Positions 10,501 to 18,817 of a DNA stretch of 64,000 nucleotides are shown here, in pieces. The stretch's first letter is position 1. Each line of letters starts with the position of its first letter. This DNA is from Promethearchaeota archaeon (GTDB lineage: Archaea > Asgardarchaeota > Lokiarchaeia > Sigyniarchaeales > SOKP01), in contig JAEOTZ010000072.1 in assembly GCA_016839585.1 (NCBI GenBank), positions 62,001 through 126,000 of the forward strand, written 5' to 3'. The position numbers and the translations under genes were made by a program. Below the pieces are notes generated by a model. It saw nothing but the letters and a program-made list of their open reading frames with translations. It did not search any database and was not told where the DNA came from.

Positions 10501-11115
10501 AATGGTCCAGATTCATCCGATTTTGAAAATTTAACAAAAATTTATAATTGGCATTCAATCGATATTAAATCATATATACTTACAAAAAAATTATCTATGA
10601 TTAATCCTATTATTGATCTTTTAGAAAAAGGCTTAATTTTTCCATATTTAAATTTAAAAAATCTGGATTTATTAGAAAAAATCTATATCATTTTGCCAAA
10701 CGTAAAGCAAGAATTAAATAAGCAGTTAATAGAAATATTTAGTTTTTTCAATTTAGGATTTATTTATGAAATTGAAGGTGAATACTTTATATATGGAATA
10801 TCAGAAGAGGTAAAATTTGAAAATGGTTTAATGATAAAATTATATTTTCCAGATTGTGATCTTAATGAATTTATTAAATTATTTGAATTACTATTCCACT
10901 ATTTAAAAATAGAACATTATCTCATTTTAAATGATTTAGTTGATGGAAAAAATTTACTTAAATCGATTTATAGAAATTTAAATTTCTTAAAAGATTATAA
11001 TCCATTAAAAAATTTAACATGGAATCCAAAAGATAAGATTTGGATGAATAATAAGCTTTTTAATGAGATATTTGAACCAATTTACCATGATCTAATCCCT
11101 GAAGAAAAAGATTAG
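7507..11115 (+). CDS. Giant helical protein of unknown function (1202 aa)
   Basis: A single uninterrupted frame from ATG 7507 encodes a 1202-aa protein dominated by Ile, Leu, Lys, Phe, Asn and Tyr. It has no signal peptide, no clear transmembrane helix, no P-loop and no cysteine cluster. Secondary structure by eye is largely helical in the first 650 residues, with more strand-like and aromatic segments (for example FLPALQYFGFGQYYVYIYPYN near residue 860) in the last third, so it is probably a multidomain scaffold. I do not recognise any family. It sits 35 nt before an acyl-CoA synthetase-type gene on the same strand, so the two may be co-transcribed. It resembles the 640-aa protein at 2093-4015 in composition only. 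Confidence 0.8.
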   Translation: MLNLKILEDFSFENDIDNLDNIFQIILIELKNYLVLNPILENVKFLYKSPKESENLRKNIFNIGVDRHFESGILVIEVFENYIQFLPIILLREIYNSFIPEAIKENEDIQFIINQIVLKDLSKLRKISEWKSLLNKNVVTYELLVSQLNKLDKFLKLPGAIQFIFEFMRRNVPLIEEGMEDIYYKIFKEYAFKTSKSINDDDIIETLRVLINIFYDTEGYKYLYDYQNLFDEMKSNGIIQSELSKRKFTENMKWINNFSYISPSYQINWQALNLVTVIFNFKFNPFLEKIKIFKFIEQSPFLISPKYSINSKITEVLGYFLVPKVYLDDLISFIEKLYDYGYILEKNYLILQKISNFLNLNYFREFHKIKRKIINLNHRKYEKQYEISFEMEYKPSFYESKLSLLDWIILDRLLYVSVTGFTFEKRSETLNYLKSDLEDEILSQSVLIESIDEKLSKIYNSPNLKEEIIEFLDYYNKFGFFYVKELLKNLLLCLNLIEKILLENLEIKSEYLLLEFLKKNGISQSIEENIIFTDSNINRIIFNVFIPLYIKSKEKFRQEVRKYQFLYEFFILCSDLKIFNPKAMRQIIENSELGRRISDTKREKFEMFYDTEKPHNITIQVIDDKFKEYLNQSTHTPVIKPILINTIYTSAFSKYFPTIILKDTIEARDKLDKIKLFFPRALIMFVKDLISNENLIITQLYLPNLKVKEKNIFISILHSIFKKDLIKFSRFHSSGEIEFYSLRNFYNFDNKKFFYTKDLFEQYFLYSRQLFGKELKLNQESYNKIQGKFWSKEREMLNLVEQINIRFSKENIDLNISKLNNLLVFHYDLQNYLLDREIFNGEKSKYFFKNYIKSIKFLPALQYFGFGQYYVYIYPYNLDEIDFRLLLDNSFQKVQYPVFMDKSTSIFIKYLWPYRNPNLSYIHWLAKSKKDIREYCIFFIKKIYQLFHFNYNVSSNNWIYDSNRFKIYMQNILYNPNYKVQISKLKEFNVGNLNISHYNGPDSSDFENLTKIYNWHSIDIKSYILTKKLSMINPIIDLLEKGLIFPYLNLKNLDLLEKIYIILPNVKQELNKQLIEIFSFFNLGFIYEIEGEYFIYGISEEVKFENGLMIKLYFPDCDLNEFIKLFELLFHYLKIEHYLILNDLVDGKNLLKSIYRNLNFLKDYNPLKNLTWNPKDKIWMNNKLFNEIFEPIYHDLIPEEKD

Positions 11116-11150
11116 AAAATTATTAAAAAATTCTTTTATTTTCAATATTA

Positions 11151-12632
11151 ATGGTTGAAGATCAAAAATATTTCGAAGAATTTGATTCATTATTTTACCC
11201 CAAACATATAGCTTTTATTGGAGCATCAGAGAGTTCTACTTTTGGGTCAATGATGTATTTATCTGCTTTTAAGGATTCAAGATGGAATAATAGTTTTTAT
11301 CCCGTTAATCCAAAACATACTAAAATAATGGAATGGAAATGTTATCCTACTGTTTTAGATATCTCTCACCCTATAGATACGGCTTATATTTCAGTTAAAA
11401 CACAGATTATCCCAAAAGTAGTTAAAGAATGTGTTGAGAAAGGTGTAAAATGGTTAATAGTTTTTGCTTCTGGATTTTCCGAAACAGGAGATCCTGAAGG
11501 AGAAAAATTGGAACAGGAACTTAAGGAAATAATTAAAGGCTCCAAAACAAGAATTATTGGTCCAAATTGTTTAGGTCCTTATAATGCAGAAATTGGAATG
11601 GCATTTACATTTGCTTCTCAAAAAGGGATACCTGGCTCAGTTTCTTTCATGTCTCAGTCTGGAGGTCATTTAAGTCAGTTATTAGATATTGGATTTAAAA
11701 GGGATATTAGATTTCGTTATGGAGTTTCTTTTGGAAACCAAATAGATCTCAATTGTGTCGATTTCTTAAAACATTTCCGTCAAGATCCTAAAACTAAAAT
11801 ATTAGCTAGCTATTTAGAAAGTTTCGGTTCCAGTAATGGACGTGGGTTTTTTTTAGAGCTTAAAAAAACAACAAATATTAAACCAGTAATATTATGGAAA
11901 GGAGGATATACAGATGATGGCTCTCGAGCAGCTTTTTCTCATACTGGAGCAATTGCTACTGATCAACGTTTATGGGCATCGATGGCTAAGCAGACTGGAG
12001 TTTTAATTGTAAAGGATAATGAACAATTTTGGAATACGATTAAAACATTTGAACTTTTATTTCCCCAATATTTTCCAAATGGAAGAAACGTCGGAATAGT
12101 AACTCCAGGAGGAGGATCTTCTGTAAATATGACAGATTTATTTGCAGATCATCTATTAAATGTGCCAGAATTAACCCTTGAATCTCAAGAAAAATTAAGT
12201 AAAATATTACCTAAAGAAAACGTAAATATTAAGAATCCTGTTGATCTTGGAGCGTCTGGTTTTGTTCTCAATATATTTATAGATTGTATTAAAAATGTAG
12301 TTAATGACTCCAATATTGACATAATTGTTGTTCCCTTGTGGCCCCATCATCTTTATAGCCATGTTTTTAAAAGAATGATAAAAGTTCAAAAAAATACCTT
12401 AAAACCTTTTACATTTTGTTTACCTAGTATAGCAGATTCCTTTGAATTAGCACAAAGATTTAAACAAGTGAAAAAGATACTGCATGAATATCGAGTTCTC
12501 TATTTTTTTTCGCTTCGGGATGCTGCAAACAGTCTTTCTTTATTATGTGATTATGTTGATTTCTTAAAATCTCGTAATATTGAAATAGAAAATAAGCAAC
12601 AAGTTTTAAATAGGAGTTTTCTTAAAAAATAG
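11151..12632 (+). CDS. NDP-forming acyl-CoA synthetase, alpha-subunit type (CoA-binding)
   Basis: The 493-aa protein has the CoA-binding Rossmann domain at the N-terminus (PKHIAFIGASESSTFGS near residue 17), a GPNCLGPYN motif near 139, MSQSGGHLSQ near 170 and the SHTGAIATD loop near 264, which carries the phosphohistidine of ADP-forming acetyl-CoA synthetase alpha subunits. The ATP-grasp beta domain found in fused enzymes is missing, so it would need a separate beta subunit, which is not in this window. Family members convert acyl-CoA, ADP and Pi to acid, CoA and ATP, or the reverse, which fits acid-forming fermentation or acetogenesis. It starts at ATG 11151, directly after the 1202-aa gene. 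Confidence 0.85.
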   Translation: MVEDQKYFEEFDSLFYPKHIAFIGASESSTFGSMMYLSAFKDSRWNNSFYPVNPKHTKIMEWKCYPTVLDISHPIDTAYISVKTQIIPKVVKECVEKGVKWLIVFASGFSETGDPEGEKLEQELKEIIKGSKTRIIGPNCLGPYNAEIGMAFTFASQKGIPGSVSFMSQSGGHLSQLLDIGFKRDIRFRYGVSFGNQIDLNCVDFLKHFRQDPKTKILASYLESFGSSNGRGFFLELKKTTNIKPVILWKGGYTDDGSRAAFSHTGAIATDQRLWASMAKQTGVLIVKDNEQFWNTIKTFELLFPQYFPNGRNVGIVTPGGGSSVNMTDLFADHLLNVPELTLESQEKLSKILPKENVNIKNPVDLGASGFVLNIFIDCIKNVVNDSNIDIIVVPLWPHHLYSHVFKRMIKVQKNTLKPFTFCLPSIADSFELAQRFKQVKKILHEYRVLYFFSLRDAANSLSLLCDYVDFLKSRNIEIENKQQVLNRSFLKK

Positions 12633-12808
12633 TTCAGTTTATAGAACTGATTTTATAATATTTATTGTTTTTTTTATCACAAGTTTCTTCTCTTGAATAG
12701 AGAAAATGTTGAGAAGGTTTGTCAAAAGTTAAAACTATTCTCAAAAAAATAATATCTTTCTTTAAAAGCAACTCTTTTCACATAATCTCTCAATTATTTG
12801 ATTGAAAA

Positions 12809-13318
12809 CTAAAATTTTAAATTTTTATCATGTTTACGAGCCCAATTTAAAAGTATTTTGCTTTTTTTTGGAAAATTAAGTGTTAATACTTTTGCTGCTA
12901 TCTTTCTTATAGTTGGGCTCTCATCTGAGAGCAAACAATCCTGAAGAATTTGAAAAGCCTCATCATTTTTTAAACCCAATAATTCAAATGCTAGGATACT
13001 ATTTTCTCTAACTTCTATTTGATCACTATTTTCAATAAAAAATTTTAATAGATCAGTTGCTTCATTTTTGTTTAACTTCTTTGTAGTAACATAATCATAA
13101 ACTTTTGCTACGTCTAAGTCCTTATTCAAGAATTCCAGAGCATCTTGATATATTAATTTAGATTTAGAATTTTCTTCGATTTTTAATTTTTGAATTAAAT
13201 CAAATGGACAATCATGATTTTCTGGCAATCTATGATTTTTACAAAATATCATTCCGCAATATTTACATCTATATAGCAGTTTACTAATTTTAATATTACA
13301 ATAATAACAATTCGCCAT
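12809..13318 (-). CDS. AN1-type zinc finger protein with HEAT-like repeats
   Basis: The first 40 residues carry the full AN1 zinc-finger pattern: C4-x2-C7-x10-C18-x2-C21-x4-C26-x2-H29-x5-H35-x-C37, which binds two zinc ions. The remaining 130 residues are helical with HEAT-like pairs, clearest in the segment around residues 100-160 (ENSILAFELLGL and SPTIRKIAAKVLTLNF). AN1 fingers are best known from eukaryotic stress and ubiquitin/proteasome-linked proteins and also occur in archaea. HEAT repeats mediate protein contacts. A role as an adaptor in protein quality control is an inference. It is monocistronic and converges with the acyl-CoA synthetase gene. Confidence 0.85.
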   Translation of the reverse strand: MANCYYCNIKISKLLYRCKYCGMIFCKNHRLPENHDCPFDLIQKLKIEENSKSKLIYQDALEFLNKDLDVAKVYDYVTTKKLNKNEATDLLKFFIENSDQIEVRENSILAFELLGLKNDEAFQILQDCLLSDESPTIRKIAAKVLTLNFPKKSKILLNWARKHDKNLKF

Positions 13319-13535
13319 TTTTATTCAATTAATTTAATAGATAAGTAAGTATAAACCTTTTTTATAAAAATTTTTTTCTGCCTAATATATTAATTCAGCC
13401 TTGATAATTCTTAAATCTTTGAATTGTTTAGGGTATTATAGAAAAAAACCAAATTTTTAATTCAATTTACAATTAGACTACACATACTTATTCAATATTT
13501 TATTAGGAAGAAATAAAGAATATGGAGAAAATGAT

Positions 13536-14993
13536 ATGGCTCGACCAAGTCCGTTAGAAATATATGCACTTTTAGATAAGTCTAATTGTAAAGAATGTGG
13601 ATATGATACATGTATGGCATTTGCTACAGATATTCTCGAAAGAAAAATCAAAGTTCAAGATTGTACTCATTTAATGCAAGAGAGAAAACAATTTAAAAAT
13701 CGAGACAAATTAATTAAACTTATAACGCCTCCGCAGAGACCTGTTACTATTGGTGTTGGTGATAGAGCAGTTACTATTGGGGGTGAAGAAGTTTTAATGA
13801 GACATCAACTTACTTATTATAATCAATCAGCAATATTTATAGAAATTGCGGATGATGATTCAGACTTAGAAGATATTGTTAAATACCTTACAGATCTTAA
13901 AATAGAAAGGATAGGGGATGTACTTACGCTTGATGGTCTTGCTTTAAGAAATGTTTCTGGTGATAAAGAACAATTCAAATTAGCAGCGAAAAAAATTGCA
14001 GAACTTTCGAATCTTCCAATTATGTTATGCTGTTTTAATGCAGATATACTATTAGAGACTGCAGAAGAAATTAAGGATAAAAGACCATTGCTCTATGCGG
14101 CAACTAAAGACACTTGGGAACAGGTAGGTAAATTTGCGGTTCAAAATGTTCTCCCTGTAGCTATAGTTTCAAGTAATTTAGATGAATTAATGTCTTTAAG
14201 TGCTACTTTACAAAAATTAGGTGTTAAAGGAATTATCTTAGATTCGGGTACTTTCTATGGTTCTGGTAAACTTTCAATTACTTATGATAATATCATGCAA
14301 TTAAGGAATGCTGCTATAAATAAAGAAGATCCTAATGCTAGTTGGCCTATAATGGGAGTACCTGCAGCTTATTGGAATCAAGTAAAAGTGGAAAATGATA
14401 AAGATCTATGGCTACATCAATATCAAGAAATTATAATGGGTGCTATAATGGAGTCAATAGATACTTCATTAATTGTGATCCATGCAGGGCAAAACAAGAA
14501 GGATATTTGGGCTCTCTTAGCCTTAATGACCTTGCGACAAAGTATTTTTTCTGATCCAAGAATTTATCCAGCTGTAGATCCTGGACTATATACAATTGGG
14601 GAACCAGATGATATGGCACCTATTTTTGTTACCAGTAATTATAGAATGACAAAAATCCCAGTAGAACAAGATTTACAGGGTGCTAATATTGATTGTTTGC
14701 TCTTAGTTGTTGATTCCGAAGGAATTGGTATTGAAAGTGCTGTAGCTGGTGGTCAATTCAATGCTGGTGGTATAGCTGAAGCCGTGAAAGAATTTGGTGC
14801 TTTTGATAAAGTTAAACATCGAATATTAATTATTCCAGGTATGGCTGCAAGATTAAGTGGATCTTTAGAAGATGAGGCAGATGCCTTTGTACTAGTCGGT
14901 CCCCGTGACAGCTCAGGTATTCCAAAATTTATGGAAACCCTATGGAAACCAGAAGAATGCATGAAAGAATACGAATCTTGGGAAAAGGAATAA
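13536..14993 (+). CDS. cdhE: Acetyl-CoA decarbonylase/synthase gamma subunit (corrinoid Fe-S protein large subunit)
   Basis: The 485-aa protein starts with the Fe-S motif C18-x2-C21-x4-C26-x16-C43 in a typical CdhE/AcsC context (DKSNCKECGYDTC), followed by the TIM-barrel and corrinoid-binding C-terminal domain. With the delta subunit it forms the corrinoid protein that passes the methyl group from tetrahydropterin to the acetyl-CoA synthase nickel site in the Wood-Ljungdahl pathway. The other CODH/ACS subunits are not adjacent, so the complex genes are dispersed. GGAG 10 nt before ATG 13536 supports this start. A T-rich tract follows the stop. Confidence 0.95.
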   Translation: MARPSPLEIYALLDKSNCKECGYDTCMAFATDILERKIKVQDCTHLMQERKQFKNRDKLIKLITPPQRPVTIGVGDRAVTIGGEEVLMRHQLTYYNQSAIFIEIADDDSDLEDIVKYLTDLKIERIGDVLTLDGLALRNVSGDKEQFKLAAKKIAELSNLPIMLCCFNADILLETAEEIKDKRPLLYAATKDTWEQVGKFAVQNVLPVAIVSSNLDELMSLSATLQKLGVKGIILDSGTFYGSGKLSITYDNIMQLRNAAINKEDPNASWPIMGVPAAYWNQVKVENDKDLWLHQYQEIIMGAIMESIDTSLIVIHAGQNKKDIWALLALMTLRQSIFSDPRIYPAVDPGLYTIGEPDDMAPIFVTSNYRMTKIPVEQDLQGANIDCLLLVVDSEGIGIESAVAGGQFNAGGIAEAVKEFGAFDKVKHRILIIPGMAARLSGSLEDEADAFVLVGPRDSSGIPKFMETLWKPEECMKEYESWEKE

Positions 14994-14996
14994 AAA

Positions 14997-15021
14997 TTCT
15001 TCTCTTTTTTCTATTTTTTTT
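14997..15021 (+). terminator. Oligo-T terminator after cdhE
   Basis: Directly after the cdhE stop, the coding strand is almost pure pyrimidine with runs of six and eight T. Archaeal RNA polymerase terminates on such tracts without a hairpin. The next gene is convergent, so a terminator is expected here. Confidence 0.5.
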
Positions 15022-15047
15022 AATATAAGAAATTTAACAATCTGAAC

Positions 15048-15716
15048 CTAAATTAATGACTTTATTTTATCAATGGTTAATTCTTTTATAGAATTAATAA
15101 TAATAATAATAATATGATCATCTTTATATCCTTTTAATTGATGAGCTGAATGGTTTCCTGTAAGTACTCCTATAAATGGGCAATTCAAATTATTTGAGAG
15201 CATAACATCTTTAGGATGGTCTCCAATTATAATGAATTTATTATTAGGATAATTATTTAACAATATTTCTTTTAATTTTGGGTCCAATTTCCCAAGGTTT
15301 TTTCGATCTTCAGTTTCACCTAAGATATAGTCAAAAAAACTATAAATTTTTAAATATTTTACTATTTTTTCTGCCATTTCTTGCTTTTTTGAAGTAATTA
15401 TACCTAATGAAAAATTATACTCCTTTAGTTCTAACAATTTTTTTTTAACACCAGGTAATAATTTTGATTGATAGATTCCTTCAGTTCCGTAATACTCACG
15501 GAAGGCTTTAGCTAGTATTGATGGATTCAGATTTGAAACGCTAGCAAACATTTCTTCCAATGGTGTCCCAATCATCTTTAGGATTGTAATTCTTTCGATT
15601 TTAGGAAAATTAAACTTCTTTAAGGCATAGTTAAATGAATTTACAATTCCTTTTCTATTATTAATTAAAGTGTTATCTAGATCAAAGCTTAATACTATTT
15701 TTTTATTAATCTTCAT
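15048..15716 (-). CDS. HAD-superfamily phosphatase (phosphoglycolate phosphatase-like)
   Basis: The 222-aa protein has the four HAD motifs: D12-L-D14-N-T at the start, T/S in GIITSKK near residue 112, a lysine after the helical cap region, and GDHPKDVML near residue 168 for Mg2+ binding. The cap of about 70 residues between motifs I and II is the small helical (C1) type of Gph/PGP enzymes. Substrate cannot be told from sequence, and phosphoglycolate or a sugar phosphate is likely. It starts at ATG 15716 with the TPR gene immediately upstream on the same strand (29 nt), suggesting co-transcription. Confidence 0.85.
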   Translation of the reverse strand: MKINKKIVLSFDLDNTLINNRKGIVNSFNYALKKFNFPKIERITILKMIGTPLEEMFASVSNLNPSILAKAFREYYGTEGIYQSKLLPGVKKKLLELKEYNFSLGIITSKKQEMAEKIVKYLKIYSFFDYILGETEDRKNLGKLDPKLKEILLNNYPNNKFIIIGDHPKDVMLSNNLNCPFIGVLTGNHSAHQLKGYKDDHIIIIIINSIKELTIDKIKSLI

Positions 15717-15745
15717 AAAAGGATTTAAAAAAGGAATTAATTTAT

Positions 15746-17398
15746 CTAATAAATTTTAAAACCTCTAAATAATTTTAAAAGATACATAATTTCCTCAGAA
15801 CTTTCTATTAATCTTCTCAAATTATAAGGAAAACTATTTAATTCAACCTCTTTCCCTTCAGAAATCGTATTAATCATTATTTTTATTATTTTTTTATATT
15901 TTTCAACTGTATTATCTTCAAAGTCTATTTCTGAAATAATTTCCCAAGCTTTATCTAGTTTTCCATTCAGGATACATGATATAGAGGCTAAAACATAACT
16001 ATGTACAATATGAGATTCCCCAATTTTCTTTAGATTAGCCGCTTTATAATAGTATCGATATAAATTTTTTACCATTTCTCTTAAAAGAAAATCCTTTGCA
16101 TCTTCCAGTTGCTCATAAAATTTTATGCTTTCCAAAATAAGAGTAGCTGCTGTAAAAAATTGCTTGTTTTTCAATCCTTCTTCAGCAATTTTATTTAAGC
16201 CTCTTATAATTTGATTGAATATCCCAAATCTATTAAATTCTAAGTTTCCTTCAACAGCCATATCATAAGCATTTAAATAACTTTCTGTAGATTCGTTTAG
16301 ATTATCTATCTTCCAATAATTATCGCCTGCTTTTACAAAATGCTTATATGCCATTTCAAAATTTTCTAATTCTTTAAAAATATTAGCACCATCAAAAAAA
16401 TTAACTGCTGCTTGATTAAAGTCCCCTTCCTTCTCTAAGTAATTTCCTGCTAAAATAAAACAAGAAGCACATTCAATAAGATTATTCTGTATTTCTCGAT
16501 AACATAATCCTGCACCCCGATAATATCTCGCTATTTTATGGTAGTTTTCTTTTTTCTTCTCAATAGCTTCAGCTAAATCAATATAAGCTCCAGCTTCTCT
16601 TTTTGAATATTTTACGAAACGATCATCATCATCTAGAATTTTATACAAATTTTTTAATATTTGACATATTTGAGCTGTTGTTGTACTATTATTTTTTTCT
16701 TTTAATTTAGTAATCAAATCAGAAAAGAATTCTATTCCATCTAAGATAACTTCTTTTGCTTCATTATACTCGTCTATTTCTTCATAGCAAGAGAAAATTT
16801 GTTGATAAGAATAAGATAGCAAATCATAAAAATTATGATTTTTTGAAATCTTGATTACTTTTTCATAATGTTTTATAGCATTTCTGAAATTAGAAGTTTT
16901 TAGATAAAGACTTGCTATGTTTTCATAATTTCGAGCTAATTTTCTTGTTTCATTAAACTCGCTTAAAAGGTTAGTTTCTTGTTTTAGAAATTTAATACTA
17001 TTTGTTATATGCTTTTCTTCTTGTTTACTATCTTGGAACTTTTCATGGTACAAATCTGCAATCCTTAAGTATAATTCAGCAATTTCATGTAACTTTGCTT
17101 GAAATTTATAATCAATAATCTGTTTCTCCCAAAGCTTAATAATAATTTTATATAATCTAAGAGATTGGTTAAAATCGAGTTCCTCAATTAATCCCGCAGC
17201 AGAATATAAAAATTCTCCCGCTTCAAAATACTCTCCTGAAAAAGCTATTTCATTTGAAAAATTTATCGAAGAAGATACGATTTTTTTTATCGATTTATTT
17301 CTTTCTTCAGGATCAGTAATTATTTTAATCTTAGATTCAGATTTTCTGAGTTTTTCTAAAAAATCTGAATAGTCTATGAATTCATCCTCTTCGATAAT
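15746..17398 (-). CDS. TPR-repeat protein, probable ATT start
   Basis: The first ordinary start in this frame is TTG at 17053 (435 aa), but the frame stays open, with clearly coding TPR-like sequence (for example SGEYFEAGEFLYSAAGLIEE), up to a TGA at 17411-17413. No ATG, GTG or TTG lies in that 345-nt extension. A strong Shine-Dalgarno GAGGAG (17407-17412) sits 8 nt before an ATT at 17398, so I take ATT as the start (550 aa). The protein is a string of TPR-like helical pairs with the A-x-x-Y/F and E-x-A-x-x-Y/F patterns, such as AIKHYEKVIKIS and AYKHFVKAGDNY. Such proteins scaffold complexes, and the partner is unknown. It is followed at 29 nt by the HAD gene. Confidence 0.75.
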   Translation of the reverse strand: MIEEDEFIDYSDFLEKLRKSESKIKIITDPEERNKSIKKIVSSSINFSNEIAFSGEYFEAGEFLYSAAGLIEELDFNQSLRLYKIIIKLWEKQIIDYKFQAKLHEIAELYLRIADLYHEKFQDSKQEEKHITNSIKFLKQETNLLSEFNETRKLARNYENIASLYLKTSNFRNAIKHYEKVIKISKNHNFYDLLSYSYQQIFSCYEEIDEYNEAKEVILDGIEFFSDLITKLKEKNNSTTTAQICQILKNLYKILDDDDRFVKYSKREAGAYIDLAEAIEKKKENYHKIARYYRGAGLCYREIQNNLIECASCFILAGNYLEKEGDFNQAAVNFFDGANIFKELENFEMAYKHFVKAGDNYWKIDNLNESTESYLNAYDMAVEGNLEFNRFGIFNQIIRGLNKIAEEGLKNKQFFTAATLILESIKFYEQLEDAKDFLLREMVKNLYRYYYKAANLKKIGESHIVHSYVLASISCILNGKLDKAWEIISEIDFEDNTVEKYKKIIKIMINTISEGKEVELNSFPYNLRRLIESSEEIMYLLKLFRGFKIY

Positions 17399-17671
17399 CT
17401 TAGTATCTCCTCAAAAAAATTAATAACTATGCATAAAAATTAATATAAAAATAAAAACAGTTTGTTTTCCTTCTTAAAGTTTAGAAAAATTTAAAAAGAG
17501 GTTCCAATAATGTGGAATTTTAATTTACACATATAAAATATACTGAATTATTTTTACAAATAGGAAGATTTCGAATATATTTGATACAATTAAAATTAAA
17601 GAATTAATTATAAATATAAGAACGATTATATAAATATTAATTAAAATCAAATTATTGAGTAGATCAAAAAG

Positions 17672-17881
17672 ATGAAACAAATTTCTGAATTATTGGAAAC
17701 AGGTATCTATGAAACGTTAACAATAGAGAAAAAAATGACTGTTGGCGATTTATTAAAGGAATTAAATCTTGAAAATAAATACTTTGGAATTCTAGTAGAT
17801 GGAAAACGCGCTGAACCTAATACTATCATTACTGAAAAATCTGAAGTTGTGGTCTTGCCTCATATAGCTGGAGGATCATAA
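17672..17881 (+). CDS. MoaD/ThiS-like sulfur-carrier protein ending in Gly-Gly-Ser
   Basis: The 69-aa product has the beta-grasp pattern of MoaD/ThiS/SAMP proteins: two strands, the TVGDLLKELNL helix, LVDGKRAEPNTIITEKSEVVVLP-type later strands and the C-terminal tail HIAGGS. In the family the C-terminal Gly-Gly is adenylated and thiocarboxylated, then gives sulfur to molybdopterin, thiazole or tRNA, or is conjugated to lysines. Here one serine follows the di-glycine, so activation would first need removal of that residue. Start is ATG 17672 with no strong Shine-Dalgarno. No E1-like MoeB/ThiF gene is adjacent. Confidence 0.85.
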   Translation: MKQISELLETGIYETLTIEKKMTVGDLLKELNLENKYFGILVDGKRAEPNTIITEKSEVVVLPHIAGGS

Positions 17882-17926
17882 CGTTTAAGTTAAATAAAAA
17901 TTTTTATTCTTCTTCTTATTTTTGAG

Positions 17927-17954
17927 ATTCTTATAATTCAATTCTTATAATTCA
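17927..17954. repeat. Perfect 14-bp tandem duplication
   Basis: ATTCTTATAATTCA occurs twice without a gap. Read on the minus strand, the junction supplies the TGA that ends the fragment at 17938-18090, so slippage here may have helped inactivate it. Confidence 0.6.
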
Positions 17955-18090
17955 ACATTTCTCCTTCAAGTTTAAAAGAAGATCTAAGATAATAAAACAA
18001 AATCTTTTTAGACTTCAGAGTTTTTATATCAAGATCAAGACGTTTATCCCAGATAATATTACCTTGAACATCATAACCTTTTAACAATTC
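17938..18090 (-). pseudogene. Possible gene fragment (about 50 codons)
   Basis: On the minus strand a frame reads ELLKGYDVQGNIIW..., then a region rich in Leu, Lys and Phe, and stops at a tandem repeat. Its composition and beta-strand-like start look coding, but a TAG lies directly upstream of the first codon and no ATG is present, so it is probably the broken end of a gene. I do not recognise the family. The rest of 17882-18175 holds nothing else I can support. Confidence 0.3.
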
Positions 18091-18175
18091 CTAGAATGAA
18101 TTATAGTTATCCTACTAACCCATTCTATTTAAAGGAAAAAAAAAGAATGATTTAATTAGAATTTACAAATAACTT

Positions 18176-18817
18176 TCACAGACTTTGGGCTGATTTTGCA
18201 AGTGATTTCCCACAATTTGTGCAAAATTTCTTCTTTACTTTTAATCCAATTCCACAATAGGGACAAAAGTTAGTAATTTGAGGTTTTCCAGTAATTTCTG
18301 CTTCGGTTTGTGCTGATGGTGTAGTTTTAGGAGGGATTTCTTTTAATTGGTCTGGGAATCCATATAATATGATAATACTATAAACGCATATCCCCGTAAC
18401 GACTAGATCACCAAATAAATGCGCTATTAATATTCCACTAGTTAATTCTGCTCTTGCTAAAAATATAATTGCCCGAATTTCCAGAAACAAAGATATACAT
18501 GTGAATATTAGTACTATAATAGTCACAGCTTTACTTTCTTTTAATACAAGTGTTAAAACACCAAAGGTTACACTTATAGCAAGATAAACCACGCCTATAA
18601 AAATCATTGCAAGCCAAAAGAATAATCCTGCAATTATTTCTGCTGTTGCTGCTACAATAAGTTCCCCTAAATTAGTAGCATTGTAATCAAGACCGAAATT
18701 AAAGAGAACTATTAATGCTTTTAACCCATTTCTTGAGAAAGCCATTAATAAAATAGTGATAGAAAATATAAGTATTATGACACCAGCAATGGTCTTTAAA
18801 ATTTCCACTTTATTCAT
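18176..18817 (-). CDS. Four-helix membrane protein with C-terminal zinc ribbon
   Basis: The 213-aa product has four predicted transmembrane helices: about residues 5-28, 58-90, 97-120 and 128-152. A proline-rich linker follows, then a C-terminal zinc ribbon with the pattern FCPYCGIGL...KKFCTNCGKSL, the common two-CxxC zinc ribbon of archaeal and eukaryotic membrane proteins. The ribbon should lie in the cytoplasm and probably mediates protein or nucleic-acid contact. I do not recognise the membrane part. Start is ATG 18817. It is monocistronic. Confidence 0.7.
   Translation of the reverse strand: MNKVEILKTIAGVIILIFSITILLMAFSRNGLKALIVLFNFGLDYNATNLGELIVAATAEIIAGLFFWLAMIFIGVVYLAISVTFGVLTLVLKESKAVTIIVLIFTCISLFLEIRAIIFLARAELTSGILIAHLFGDLVVTGICVYSIIILYGFPDQLKEIPPKTTPSAQTEAEITGKPQITNFCPYCGIGLKVKKKFCTNCGKSLAKSAQSL

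Noticed and set aside
17053-17053. TTG at 17053 as the start of the TPR gene
   Set aside because: Upstream sequence in the same frame is clearly TPR-like for another 115 codons, and the only strong Shine-Dalgarno lies further upstream.
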